This document shows positions 50,811 through 59,749 of a stretch of DNA of 64,000 nt, one piece after another. Below the pieces are notes generated by a model. That model did no database searches, was not told the origin of the DNA, and saw only the letters and a list, made by a program, of their open reading frames with translations. This DNA is from Tumebacillus sp. BK434 (lineage in GTDB: Bacteria > Bacillota > Bacilli > Tumebacillales > Tumebacillaceae), in the NCBI RefSeq assembly GCF_004340785.1, contig NZ_SLXS01000005.1, positions 124,001 through 188,000 of the forward strand, in the 5' to 3' direction. Position 1 is the first letter of the stretch, and the number at the start of each line of letters is the position of its first letter. The translations under genes and the position numbers were made by a program.

Positions 50811-50879
50811 GAGAATCACCTCGTAGGTAGCTTTCTTGGTTTCAGTTTAGCCGAGTACGGGGTGCAGGTCAAATGTACC

Positions 50880-51638
50880 TCAGCCGATCAGCGAATAGCC
50901 GCCGTCGATGATCAGCGTTTGGCCGACGATCATTCGCGACTGCTCCGTGCAGAGGAAATGCACCGAGTTGGCGATGTCTTCCGGTGTGACCATGCGACCG
51001 GCCGGCGTGCGGGTGATCGCATCGCTGATCATCTCGTCGCGGTTGGGGAAATGGGTCAGGGCGTCGGTGTCGACCGCCGCGCCGGAGACGGCGTTGACGA
51101 TGATGTTTTTCGCCGCCAATTCTGCGCCAAGGTAACGGGTCAACGATTCCAGCGCCGCTTTCGACGTGCCGACCGCCGTGTAGTTTTTCAGAGCAAAACG
51201 CGAGCCGAGCGAAGAGATCGCCACGATCGAGCCGCCGCCGCGCGCTTCCATCAGCGGCACCGCTTGCTGGGCGAGGAACAGGAGGGCTTTGGCATTGATG
51301 TTCAGCGTCCAGTCCCAATGCTTTTCTTCCACTTCCATCGCCGGGAGCTGCACGCCCGATGCGGCGTTGGAGATCAGGATGTCGAGGCCGCCCATCGTCT
51401 CTTTGATCTCGTCGAAGAGCAGGTGGATCTTGTCGAGGTCGCCGACGTTTGCTTTGATGATGTGGCATTTGCGGCCCATGCTCTGGATCAGCGCCTGGGT
51501 CTCTTCGGCCGGCTTGCGGTTGCGGAAAAAGTTGATCACGATATCAGCGCCTTCGCTGGCCAGTTTCAGCGCGATCGCTTTGCCGATGCCGCGAGAACCG
51601 CCGGTGATGAGTGCTGTTTTGCCTGTGAGTGTGGACAT
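50880..51638 (-). CDS. fabL: Enoyl-[acyl-carrier-protein] reductase FabL
   Basis: 252 residues from ATG 51638 behind GGAGGG. Short-chain dehydrogenase with the Rossmann start ITGGSRGIGKAIALKLASEGADIVI. The NADPH-type pocket FFRNRKPAEET and the triad Tyr153-x6-Lys160 (NYTAVGTSKAALE) match FabL of B. subtilis, a triclosan-tolerant enoyl-ACP reductase. The C-terminal LCTEQSRMIVGQTLIIDGGYS also fits. A FabI is encoded at 63192, so two enoyl reductases are present. No FapR site is seen here. Confidence 0.9.
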   Translation of the reverse strand: MSTLTGKTALITGGSRGIGKAIALKLASEGADIVINFFRNRKPAEETQALIQSMGRKCHIIKANVGDLDKIHLLFDEIKETMGGLDILISNAASGVQLPAMEVEEKHWDWTLNINAKALLFLAQQAVPLMEARGGGSIVAISSLGSRFALKNYTAVGTSKAALESLTRYLGAELAAKNIIVNAVSGAAVDTDALTHFPNRDEMISDAITRTPAGRMVTPEDIANSVHFLCTEQSRMIVGQTLIIDGGYSLIG

Positions 51639-51696
51639 GATGAAGGAATCCCTCCGAGTTAGTAGTTGGTCATAAGAGCAAGTATATCATAAAAAA

Positions 51697-51727
51697 GCTG
51701 CTTCTTCGCAGAAAACGAAGAAGCAGC
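51697..51727 (-). terminator. Terminator of the sortase/surface-protein operon
   Basis: GCTGCTTCTTCG/CGAAGAAGCAGC, a perfect 12-base stem with a 7-base loop, then TTTTTTATG on the minus strand. Confidence 0.92.
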
Positions 51728-51735
51728 GATTCTCG

Positions 51736-54700
51736 TTACGCGTATTTGCGGTAGAGCAGCGCTCCGCCGGCCAGCAGGCACAAGGCCAGCCCGACCCACG
51801 GCAGCATCGGCGGCTCTTCACCCGTTTGCGGCAGCGTTCCTCCCGGTGCCGGTTGCGGCTTCGAACCTTCACCCGTGTTCGGTTTGCCCGGCTGCGAAGG
51901 TTGGCCGGTCGGTTGACCCGGTGACGGATTCTTCGCTTTGACCAGACCCGCGCCGATCGAAAGGTTGGTCTCCCCTTCGCCGAGCGTCACCGGAGCAGTC
52001 CAGCCGGTCGGTTTGGCGTTGGAGTCCGCATTCGGGTCCGAGCCCACGCCGTCCTTGGTCAGGCCGTAACCGGCCGGAACGATAAATTTCAAGCTGTATT
52101 CGCCTTTCGGAAGATCAAGGAACTCATAGAAGCCGTGCTGGCCCATGAACATCTTGGTCTTCGTTGTGGCGATCAGCTTGCCTGTTTTGTCATACAGTTC
52201 GACGGTCACACCGTCCATGCCTTGTTCAGACGGGTCATGAATGCCGTTGGCATTGGCGTCGAACCAGACAAAGCTTCTGATCTTGCCGAGTTTCAGTTTC
52301 GGCGGCTCTTCACCTTTATCCGGCGGCAGGCCGAGCTCGATCAGACCCGCATCGATCGAAGTCTTTGCTTCGCCGATGCCGAGCACGAACAGTCCGGTGC
52401 GGCCGGTGGCAGGATTCGCATCCGAGTCGAGGCTGCGCGATGCGCCCATGCCCGGTGTGGTAAATTCAACAGTTGCCGACGGCAGCACGAAGCGGACTTC
52501 ATAGCTGCCTGCCGCCAGCTTCTCGAATTGGTACCAGCCCGCTTTGCCGTTCATCGTGCGGGTGACGGTCGAAGCGATCAGCTGGTTTTTGTCGTTGTAC
52601 AGTTCGACGGTGACGCCGTTTTGGCCGACCTCATCCGCATCTTGCACGCCGTTTTTGTTGGCATCGATCCAGACGCGGTCGCCGATGCTGCCCTTCGGCA
52701 GCTCAGGCTCAACCACGACAGGCGGCGTGACCGGCGGCACGACCGGCGCTTTGTAGTAGCCGGCGTCGATGCCGGTGAGATGCTCGCTTTGCCCGAGGGC
52801 AAACACGTTGGTCTGGCCGTTCGCGTTGGCGTCAGAGTCCACGCTGCGGTCTGCGCCCTGCATGGTCTTCGTTGCCGGGAACGGCAAGATGAACTTCACG
52901 TAGTAGTTGCCGGCAGCCAGATTCTCGAAGGAATAGTAGCCGCTGGCGCCTGCGCGGTCAGCGGTGACCGTCGTGGCGATCAGGTTGTTCTGATCGTCAT
53001 ACAGCTCGACGGTGATCAGGTTGACACCGTTTTCGCCAGGATCTTGTATGCCGTTGTTATTCTTGTCTTCCCAGACGAAGTCGCCAATCGACGCGTCGCT
53101 CGGCACGTCGTTGATGCCTGCGTCGATCGCCATGTTCTCCTCGCCTTGCGCCAGAGTCACAGTGCGCGTCGACGGAGTGGTAAACGCTTTTGTCGGTGCC
53201 GGCAAGGTGAAGCGAACTTCATAGGTGCCCGGATTCAGCTTTTCGAACAGGTACACGCCGTCCTTGCCGCCAATCGTTGCGGTGGTCGTCGTGGTGAGCA
53301 GTGTGCCGCTGTTGTTGTAAAGGGAGACCAGCACCCCGTTCACGCCGTTTTCACCGGCATCCTGCACGCCGTCACCGTCAGCATCGAACCAAACGGTGTC
53401 GCCGAGCTTGGCCTTTTTCGGGACGAGCGGGAAATCGGCGTTCAGATGCTGTTCGCCGTCAGCCAGCGTGATCACGCCCGTTTTGTCAGGTTCATACGCA
53501 GCAGGCGGCACGACAGCTACCACATAGTCGCCCGGATCGAGATCCGGAAAGAGATATGCACCCGGGTTGCCATTGAAGTCATTCCCGGTCATCGTTTCCG
53601 AAATCTTCGTGCCATCCGCGTCGCGCAGCTCCAGTTTAATGCCGTTGATGCCGGTCTCCGCGCCATCCATCACACCGTTCTCGTTCTGGTCATACCAGAC
53701 GAAATCGCCGATGCTCGCCTTCGGTGAGGAGAGGATGGTAACGCCGACCTTCAGCGGTTCGGAAGCGAGGAGCGACTCGCCCGTCGCTTTGTTCATCTTG
53801 TACGCAAAGGAGTTCCACGCCACTTCCCCGCCGGTCGGTGCGCCGACCGGCGCTACCATCGGCCACTCGAGCGTCGTCATGTTCAGCGGGTCGATGATGA
53901 AATCGGGATCAAATTGGAATTTGATCGCGGTGACCGACGTGAGATCGGCCGGCGGCGTTGCCAGCCAGACCCCGGTGTCAACACCGTTCGAGTCCATCGT
54001 GATATTCGGCGTCGTGGAATAGGCCACCGTCACATAGTTGGGCACTGTGACCTCACCGGTCAACAGCGGGCCCCACTGGCTGCCGCGCGGAGTCGACACC
54101 CGCACCCCGGTGTCCCCGATGCGCGAGAACTTGTTGACGATCTTCAAGTTCTTCGTCGGCACGTTGCCCACGTTTTGAATCTCCAGACGATACATCGTTC
54201 GTCCGCCCGGCGTGGTTCTGCCGACAGTCGGGAACTTGCTCCAGTCGTTGTCGAGCTCGCCTTTGATCAGCAGCTCCGATTGCAGAGCGGTCGTTTCGTC
54301 GACGCTGACACTTGCCTGCGATTCTACTGTGTAGTAACCGCTCGACCCACAGGTTTTGCAGCCCATATTTTTGAATCCCGAGTCGTTCAAGTAATGCGGA
54401 GACCTGACCTGCATTTTGTTGATCAGGTCTCCTTTCGGCGCACCCGGTTTGACGATCGCGGTGAACTTGATAGTCACCTCTTCGCCTTTGGCGAGAATGT
54501 ACGGGTTCGAAGCATCCCAATACCAATTCAGCGTGGTGGTGCCATCCGGCTCAGCGGTCGGCGTAAAGTGCGGCGCAGGCACCCCGGCTGTCGTCACGCT
54601 CCAACTGCCCGGCTTGTATTCCAATTGGGCCGGGAGCAGGTCGACGATCGAGGGATTGTCGAGCGATTTACTCGTGAACTCCGTATTCGTCACTTTCAGC

Positions 54701-56220
54701 GTATACTCGATCTCGTCCAAGGGCCGAACATCCTTCTTGTTGCTGCTCTTTTCCATATTGAGCAACGGACGGTCATCGACGATGTAAACATACGTATTGT
54801 CGTTCATCGTTTTCGTATCGCCATTGAAACTATAGGTCAGCTTCGCAATGTTTTCGACGTTCGTGTTGATGTCTGGAACCACGAAAGTCTCCGGAATGTG
54901 ATAGACCAGATCAAAATTGGTGCTCTGGAAGGCGCTGATCGGTACAGTGGCGAAGCGGAACTGCACGCCAGCGACCCGGTCCGAGGCTGCGAGCGAGAGA
55001 TCTGCCACGTTCAGCGTGGTGGATGCCGTCCCGCTTACGTTTTGCCAAAGCTTCCAGACTCCAAGGTCTTCCTTGGTCGAGTAGTACACATCATAGTCCG
55101 GAATATCTTTGAAAATCGCCGTTCGCACCGTTTTCAATTGGAGGTCGATCGGTACGATTTGCGTCGACTGTGCCGACGTATGTGTCGGCGTCATGTCTTC
55201 AATGATGGCATTGGTGAGCGGTATGTTCGCCTTCGAGTTGAACTCGGAGATGTAGAATGTTACATCTTGACCCGGTGAACGTTCTCTCAGCTTTGGATCC
55301 ACCCACTTTTCAATCAAAACGCCATTGTCGACCGGCTGGGTTGCAAACCCATGCGTGACCTCACCGTTCACGCTGGTTCGGGGCTGCCCGAGCGGCGTGA
55401 ACGCTGCTTCAACCCGGTTGGTGACGGTGGAGTCGGGGAACGACGCCGGATAGTTGACGGTGACGTTCAGCAGGTACGTCCCTTTTTGAAGGTCCCCGAG
55501 ATTCCAGACCACCGTGTTTCCAACCAGCGTGCCGCCCTGAGTCGCGGATACGAAGGTCGCGTCATCCGGCAGCGTATCGGTCACGACCATGTTGGCGGAA
55601 TTCAAGCGACCATTTGATGTCGGGAAGTTATCCTTCAGTTCGATTTGATACTCGACGTTAGCCCCTTTGTACGGTTCCGGCACCGGGCGGTGTTTCGTCT
55701 TCTTAATCGTCCATCTGGCCTCGCCATTCGAAGTGACCGTCACATCGTCGGAGTCCAGCGTGACCGGAGTGCCGTTGACTTCTGCGTTGAACGTGGCCTT
55801 CGTCGTCGCTGTCGTGCCGTCCGGAGTCACATAGTTGTCAAAATATGCCCGGACAGTCAACTCACCGCTCGATCCGGCCGGCAAGGTGTTGCCTGCAAAA
55901 TTGAACGTCACAACTTTCGTAATGCTGTTGTACGAACTGGTAATCGCCGCACTGTGCGACTTAGACGCGAACGTCATGCCACTCGGCACAACAAACCGAA
56001 TCTTCGGATTGGTAAAATTCGCAATGTTGCTGGAGGCGCTGTATGAGATTTTGTAATCGAATACTTCGCCTGAATCAACGACAGATTTGGATGCGGTGAT
56101 GTTCAGATCCAAGCCATCCGTCTCCCCGGCGGCGATGATGCTGCCCGGAGCGACGATTTGGATGATGAGCATGAAGATCAGCATCCAGAGCGCCACCTGG
56201 CGCCGTGATTTCCTCTTCAC
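51736..56220 (-). CDS. LPXTG cell-wall-anchored surface protein with SdrD B-type repeats
   Basis: 1494 residues from GTG 56220 behind GAGGGG. Signal peptide 1-31 (MLIFMLIIQIVAPGSIIAAG). Residues about 35-830 are Ig-like/DUF11-type domains, with a GCKTCGSSG Cys pair. Five SdrD B-like domains follow at about 834-1427, each beginning like SIGDFVWYDQNENGVMDG; such domains bind Ca and stiffen stalks. A Pro/Gly/Lys linker then leads to LPQTG (1463-1467), a membrane helix and RKYA. The sortase gene lies 18 bases upstream and is the likely anchoring enzyme. Probable adhesin or sheath component; the ligand is unknown. Confidence 0.92.
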   Translation of the reverse strand: MKRKSRRQVALWMLIFMLIIQIVAPGSIIAAGETDGLDLNITASKSVVDSGEVFDYKISYSASSNIANFTNPKIRFVVPSGMTFASKSHSAAITSSYNSITKVVTFNFAGNTLPAGSSGELTVRAYFDNYVTPDGTTATTKATFNAEVNGTPVTLDSDDVTVTSNGEARWTIKKTKHRPVPEPYKGANVEYQIELKDNFPTSNGRLNSANMVVTDTLPDDATFVSATQGGTLVGNTVVWNLGDLQKGTYLLNVTVNYPASFPDSTVTNRVEAAFTPLGQPRTSVNGEVTHGFATQPVDNGVLIEKWVDPKLRERSPGQDVTFYISEFNSKANIPLTNAIIEDMTPTHTSAQSTQIVPIDLQLKTVRTAIFKDIPDYDVYYSTKEDLGVWKLWQNVSGTASTTLNVADLSLAASDRVAGVQFRFATVPISAFQSTNFDLVYHIPETFVVPDINTNVENIAKLTYSFNGDTKTMNDNTYVYIVDDRPLLNMEKSSNKKDVRPLDEIEYTLKVTNTEFTSKSLDNPSIVDLLPAQLEYKPGSWSVTTAGVPAPHFTPTAEPDGTTTLNWYWDASNPYILAKGEEVTIKFTAIVKPGAPKGDLINKMQVRSPHYLNDSGFKNMGCKTCGSSGYYTVESQASVSVDETTALQSELLIKGELDNDWSKFPTVGRTTPGGRTMYRLEIQNVGNVPTKNLKIVNKFSRIGDTGVRVSTPRGSQWGPLLTGEVTVPNYVTVAYSTTPNITMDSNGVDTGVWLATPPADLTSVTAIKFQFDPDFIIDPLNMTTLEWPMVAPVGAPTGGEVAWNSFAYKMNKATGESLLASEPLKVGVTILSSPKASIGDFVWYDQNENGVMDGAETGINGIKLELRDADGTKISETMTGNDFNGNPGAYLFPDLDPGDYVVAVVPPAAYEPDKTGVITLADGEQHLNADFPLVPKKAKLGDTVWFDADGDGVQDAGENGVNGVLVSLYNNSGTLLTTTTTATIGGKDGVYLFEKLNPGTYEVRFTLPAPTKAFTTPSTRTVTLAQGEENMAIDAGINDVPSDASIGDFVWEDKNNNGIQDPGENGVNLITVELYDDQNNLIATTVTADRAGASGYYSFENLAAGNYYVKFILPFPATKTMQGADRSVDSDANANGQTNVFALGQSEHLTGIDAGYYKAPVVPPVTPPVVVEPELPKGSIGDRVWIDANKNGVQDADEVGQNGVTVELYNDKNQLIASTVTRTMNGKAGWYQFEKLAAGSYEVRFVLPSATVEFTTPGMGASRSLDSDANPATGRTGLFVLGIGEAKTSIDAGLIELGLPPDKGEEPPKLKLGKIRSFVWFDANANGIHDPSEQGMDGVTVELYDKTGKLIATTKTKMFMGQHGFYEFLDLPKGEYSLKFIVPAGYGLTKDGVGSDPNADSNAKPTGWTAPVTLGEGETNLSIGAGLVKAKNPSPGQPTGQPSQPGKPNTGEGSKPQPAPGGTLPQTGEEPPMLPWVGLALCLLAGGALLYRKYA
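51940..53721 (-). repeat. Five tandem SdrD B-type domain repeats
   Basis: Repeat units of about 103-137 residues, starting near residues 834, 937, 1043, 1176 and 1313 of the surface protein. Each has a DxNxNGxxDxxExG-type Ca-binding loop and a YxFxxLxxGxYxVxF-type strand set. They differ enough in sequence to be old duplications, except for common cores. Confidence 0.85.
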
Positions 56221-56238
56221 AATGTCTACCCCTCACTT

Positions 56239-56865
56239 TTACCCCTTGAGCAGGGTCGCTTTAACAATTAACCGATGAGTCGGGTTGCGCATGGGATGGC
56301 ATGTGATCAAGGTCAATTCCGCTTCGTTCGAACTCGCGGTCAAGACGCTGAGATCATCAGGCTCCACAAGAAAGGAACGTTCGACCCCGTAGCTGAACGT
56401 GCCTTTCGACGATTCGATGACGATCTTGTCGCCTCGCTCCAACTCCCCCAGACGGTTAAAGTGCTTACCCGGCTTTAGGCTGCGATGTCCCGCCAGCACT
56501 AAATGATCCGTATCAGCAAGAGAACTCGTCGTTTCCAGCACCCCGATGCCAAGATCCAGCGGCTCCGGCCCCGCGCCCTGCAGCAATGGTTCACGCAGAC
56601 CGATCTTTTCGATCACGATCGCCCCCATCACAGGAATCCCGTCGATGTTCTTGTACTGGGGTGCAGATGCGGTCGGAGCATCGTTCGCTGCAGAAGGTTT
56701 CTCTTGTATCTGTTCCTGCGTCCAAACGGTCAGCAGCTCATCTTGTTTGCGCTGTTGGTTCCATTCATCGTACGCGGGCCATATCATCATTCCCGCTCCG
56801 ATCAACAGGACAAGCCACAAACTGATGTGCAACATGCGGTTCTGTATCCAAGACGCTCTCGACAT
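56239..56865 (-). CDS. Class D sortase
   Basis: 208 residues. One N-terminal membrane helix (HISLWLVLLIGAGMMIWPAY) and a sortase domain with H127 (DHLVLAGHRSL), catalytic C189 (LTLITCHPM) and R198 (PTHRLIVKATL). The sequence style matches class D/E sortases of Bacillota. It is the first gene of a two-gene operon with the LPQTG surface protein, so it is a dedicated sortase-substrate pair. Confidence 0.93.
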   Translation of the reverse strand: MSRASWIQNRMLHISLWLVLLIGAGMMIWPAYDEWNQQRKQDELLTVWTQEQIQEKPSAANDAPTASAPQYKNIDGIPVMGAIVIEKIGLREPLLQGAGPEPLDLGIGVLETTSSLADTDHLVLAGHRSLKPGKHFNRLGELERGDKIVIESSKGTFSYGVERSFLVEPDDLSVLTASSNEAELTLITCHPMRNPTHRLIVKATLLKG

Positions 56866-56914
56866 CGGGTCTACCTCCTTTCTTCCAATTTGAGTCTACT
56901 AACAAATAGATTGT

Positions 56915-56944
56915 ATCTTATTTTTCTATTGAAGAGTTGTACAA
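56915..56944 (-). promoter_or_regulatory. Candidate promoter of the sortase operon
   Basis: TTGTAC and TAAGAT with an 18-base spacer on the minus strand in an AT-rich gap, about 50 bases before the sortase start. The -35 lies in the palindrome GTTGTACAAC. Confidence 0.4.
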
Positions 56945-57014
56945 CTTTTTCTAGATTGTGAATTTATTTTTCAACTTTACATCCGATTAATCAGTGCATA
57001 ATTTAGACATTAAA

Positions 57015-57040
57015 AAGCCGACCCAAAAGAGGATCGGCTT
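57015..57040 (-). terminator. Terminator of the His-rich protein gene
   Basis: AAGCCGA/TCGGCTT with a GG/CC inner pair, then TTTTTAATG on the minus strand. Confidence 0.75.
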
Positions 57041-57125
57041 ACTTGCATCTGCATGTGAGCGTTTGATCTCCTGAACGGCGTTCAGAATGATTCCAAGAAC
57101 GGATCAGCTGCCAATGTCGCCAAAT

Positions 57126-57671
57126 TTACTTCAGCTTGGTCAATTCCTTCTGCAATTCCTTATCGGCCGCTTGCAGCAGTTTGACGATCTGCTGCTGGTT
57201 GGTCTGGAGCTTGGCGAACGTCGCTTTGATCTTCGCCTTATCTTTGGCGTCGGCTGCTGCGCGGAGCTCCTGTTTCAAATCGCGGTATTCCTGCTTCGAC
57301 TCTTTCAGCTGACCCATGATCGTGCGGAACGGTTCGAGGTCCGCTTTGACTTGCTCTTGCAGCTTCTTGTCTTTCGAAGCGTCCACCTTCTCGTGAATCG
57401 CTTTGCTATGCGCGCGCAGGTTGTCGAACTCGGCGCGAATCTGGTCATGGTTGGCATGCAGCTGCTTCAGGTCGATGCCTGCGTCGAGCAGCGCTTGTTT
57501 CTGCTCTTCGGTCAGGTGCTTGTGCTGGTGCATTTGCTTGTGATGGTCGTGTCCTTCGTGATGCGTTGCCGGGACGTCTTGGGTGCCCGCCGGGTCGGCC
57601 GCCTGTGCGGTGCCGGTCAGGATCAGCGCGGTGGCCGCTGCGGCTGCGAACATCGTTTTGAATTTGTGCAT
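57126..57671 (-). CDS. Exported histidine-rich coiled-coil protein
   Basis: 181 residues from ATG 57671 behind AAGGAG. A signal peptide ends near GTAQA. The mature N-terminus has a His cluster, HHEGHDHHKQMHQHKH, and the remainder is an almost continuous coiled coil (KADLEPFRTIMGQLKESKQ, then KDKAKIKATFAKLQTNQQQ). The pattern recalls periplasmic metal-binding CpxP/Spy/ZraP-type proteins. A metal-sequestering or wall-stress role is possible but not shown. Confidence 0.78.
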   Translation of the reverse strand: MHKFKTMFAAAAATALILTGTAQAADPAGTQDVPATHHEGHDHHKQMHQHKHLTEEQKQALLDAGIDLKQLHANHDQIRAEFDNLRAHSKAIHEKVDASKDKKLQEQVKADLEPFRTIMGQLKESKQEYRDLKQELRAAADAKDKAKIKATFAKLQTNQQQIVKLLQAADKELQKELTKLK

Positions 57672-57708
57672 GTTGTTCAACTCCTTTGTCAGGCTTACTA
57701 TACCCAAA

Positions 57709-57736
57709 AAAAGCCTGCCGCAATCGGCAGGCTTTT
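57709..57736 (-). terminator. Terminator of the general-stress-protein gene
   Basis: AAAAGCCTGCCG/CGGCAGGCTTTT, a perfect 12-base stem with a CAAT loop, T-run on the minus strand. Confidence 0.92.
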
Positions 57737-57751
57737 CCTACTGGCTCCTTC

Positions 57752-58192
57752 TTACACGAGTTGAACATACTCGCAGTCCGCTTTCAGCAGCTGCGCGATA
57801 TTGTCCATGCGCCCGCTGTCCCGGATGACGGCGAGCACGTTGCCGCGCTGAATCTGCTCGGTGCATTGATCGACGGTAGACTCGGGGATCCCGTAAGATT
57901 CGAGGCGGTCTTCGATGCCCACCTGGGTGCGCTGGTTTTGGTAGCCCGGCAACACGTTCAGCTGCGGCGCTTCGATCTCGCCCTGCACCGGGCCGTCGAT
58001 CACGCTTTGGATGTTTGGCGTGATCGTCGGGTAGAAGCCTTCCACGCCGTCGCCGTTTTCATCGCCTTTGTTTTGCAGGTACAGGACGGAGAAGTCGTTG
58101 ATGCCTGCACGGTGCAGCTTTTGCATCGTCTCGTGCGCGTTCTGATAGCTCGGGAACGCCGCGACGAGCACCTTTTTGTCGACGAATTCCAT
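57752..58192 (-). CDS. General stress protein, YflT/GSP17M-like
   Basis: 146 residues from ATG 58192 behind GAGGTG. Begins DKKVLVAAFPSYQNAHETMQKLHRAGINDFSVLYLQNK, typical of the heat-induced/general stress YflT domain, and ends with SYGIPESTVDQCTEQIQRGNVLAVIR, a second conserved block. The middle portion is divergent. Role unknown beyond stress association. Confidence 0.75.
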   Translation of the reverse strand: MEFVDKKVLVAAFPSYQNAHETMQKLHRAGINDFSVLYLQNKGDENGDGVEGFYPTITPNIQSVIDGPVQGEIEAPQLNVLPGYQNQRTQVGIEDRLESYGIPESTVDQCTEQIQRGNVLAVIRDSGRMDNIAQLLKADCEYVQLV

Positions 58193-58259
58193 GTCAGTGT
58201 CACCTCTTCCTCGCTTGTCAGAGCTAGTGTTTGTGAAGAGGCGGCCTCTCATGCATGGA

Positions 58260-58775
58260 TCAGTTCACCGCGTCCAGCCAGGCCTGCGTCCAGCGTTTGC
58301 GCGCCTCCGGATCGAACGGGCCTTCCTGCGCTTCGAACAGCGCGACGAGCTCGGCGGTCGCTTCGGCGATCTTGTGCAGGATTTCCTGCGGGTATTTCAT
58401 GGCGTGGGCGTGCTCGGTCAGCTCTTCTTCATCGACCACTTCCGAAACGCCGTCTTCGCTCACGATCAGGTCGACGTCATAATCGATAAAGCGATAGAGC
58501 TGGTGCTCGCTGTCATATTCGATCGGTGACGCGATGTTGCAATAGTACCCGGTGCCCGTCTCCTTGCAGAGGATGGCCACGTTGTACCACTTCTCAGGAT
58601 GCACCCAGTAGATGACCGGGAACGGCGAAGACCAGTCGGAGCCGTCCGCTTCGATCACCGGCGTGTCCGGGTCGATCCAGAGCACGCCCGGCTCGCCGGG
58701 CACTTCGTAGAGTTTGACCCATTTGCGGTGCTCGCGTCCATCGTGCTTGTAGCTTTGCATCCAAACTTGTTTCAT
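58260..58775 (-). CDS. DUF402 family protein (nucleoside tri/diphosphatase-like)
   Basis: 171 residues from ATG 58775 behind GGAGGGG. DUF402 hallmarks: KHDGREHRKWVKLYEVPGEPGVLWIDPDTPVIEADGSDWSS, and the acidic metal cluster in NIASPIEYDSEHQLYRFIDYDVDLIVSEDGV. Members such as S. aureus Ntdp hydrolyse nucleoside tri- and diphosphates. The conserved Asp and Glu are kept here. It diverges from the metallophosphoesterase gene. Confidence 0.88.
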   Translation of the reverse strand: MKQVWMQSYKHDGREHRKWVKLYEVPGEPGVLWIDPDTPVIEADGSDWSSPFPVIYWVHPEKWYNVAILCKETGTGYYCNIASPIEYDSEHQLYRFIDYDVDLIVSEDGVSEVVDEEELTEHAHAMKYPQEILHKIAEATAELVALFEAQEGPFDPEARKRWTQAWLDAVN

Positions 58776-58893
58776 CGGGCTTCCCCTCCAAGATTTGTGG
58801 GTCGATCTTTTGATAGACTCCATGCTAGAATCAATTCTTGTTGACATAACATGAACCAACCAAACTCATACATGCGAAGGAAGGTGACTCTCG

Positions 58894-59715
58894 ATGTTGT
58901 TCATGTTGATGATTGTGGCTGTGGCTGTGGCCATCGCTTTGTTGTTGTCGTATGCGCACTGGAACACGTTCCGCCCGGTCATCCGTGAAGTCGAGATGAC
59001 CTTGGAGAAGGACGGCGGGTTCGCGGAGCTGCGCATCGTCCAGCTGTCCGATCTGCATATGGAACGCCAGTCGATCTCTCCGGCCCGCCTGACGAAAGCG
59101 ATCGCCGACGCCGATCCGGACATGATCGTGATGACAGGCGATTATCTGGATAACTATAAGAATCTGGACAAATTTATGCTCTATCTTGACGCGATTGTCG
59201 CCATGCAGCCCAAGCACGGCATCTGGCTGGTCTGGGGCAACCATGACCACTACCTCGGCGACCGCATCGAAGACCTCGGCGCGATGATCCGTGCCAAAGG
59301 CGTCAACGTGCTGGAAAATGAGTCCTCGTCGATCCTGTTTGGCGACAAACGCCTGAACATCATCGGCATCGACGACTTCTGCCTCGGCAAGTCGGACATC
59401 CCGCGTTCGTTCCGCGGCGTGCAAGACGGGATCAACCTCGTCTTGTCGCATGACCCGAATATCGTGCTGGAGATGGAAGAGCACCCGTTTGACCTGATGC
59501 TCTCCGGACACTTGCACGGCGGCCAGTTCAAGATCCCGGGCGCATTCAAACTGTTCCCGATGGGCGAACTGCCGAAGTCGAACGTGATCTCAGGCGCGCA
59601 CAACGTCTTAGGCAAAAACATCTACATCTCCGACGGCATGGGCCAAGCCGGTTTGAACGTCCGCCTCGGCACCCGACCGGAGATCACCATTCACACTCTG
59701 CGCAGCGCTGCGTAG
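58894..59715 (+). CDS. Membrane-anchored metallophosphoesterase (YkuE-like)
   Basis: 273 residues from ATG 58894 behind AAGGAAGG. One N-terminal helix (MLMIVAVAVAIALLLSYAHW), then a calcineurin-like domain with QLSDLHMER, MTGDYLDNY, WGNHDHYL, LSHDPN and SGHLHGGQFKIPG metal-binding motifs. Family members such as YkuE act at the cell surface or on lipid-linked phosphates. The stop codon lies in the arm of the terminator. Confidence 0.92.
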   Translation: MLFMLMIVAVAVAIALLLSYAHWNTFRPVIREVEMTLEKDGGFAELRIVQLSDLHMERQSISPARLTKAIADADPDMIVMTGDYLDNYKNLDKFMLYLDAIVAMQPKHGIWLVWGNHDHYLGDRIEDLGAMIRAKGVNVLENESSSILFGDKRLNIIGIDDFCLGKSDIPRSFRGVQDGINLVLSHDPNIVLEMEEHPFDLMLSGHLHGGQFKIPGAFKLFPMGELPKSNVISGAHNVLGKNIYISDGMGQAGLNVRLGTRPEITIHTLRSAA

Positions 59716-59720
59716 AGTGT
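59693..59720 (+). terminator. Terminator overlapping the metallophosphoesterase stop
   Basis: ACACTCTGCGCAGCGCTGCGTAGAGTGT, a near-perfect hairpin followed by TTTTTC; the stop TAG at 59713-59715 is in the right arm. Confidence 0.9.
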
Positions 59721-59749
59721 TTTTTCATGCCTTTTGAACCCCACACCTT

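Noticed and set aside
51940-53721. SdrD-type tandem repeats as a mobile or satellite element
   Set aside because: They are protein-domain repeats inside one intact frame, with no target duplications or transposase.
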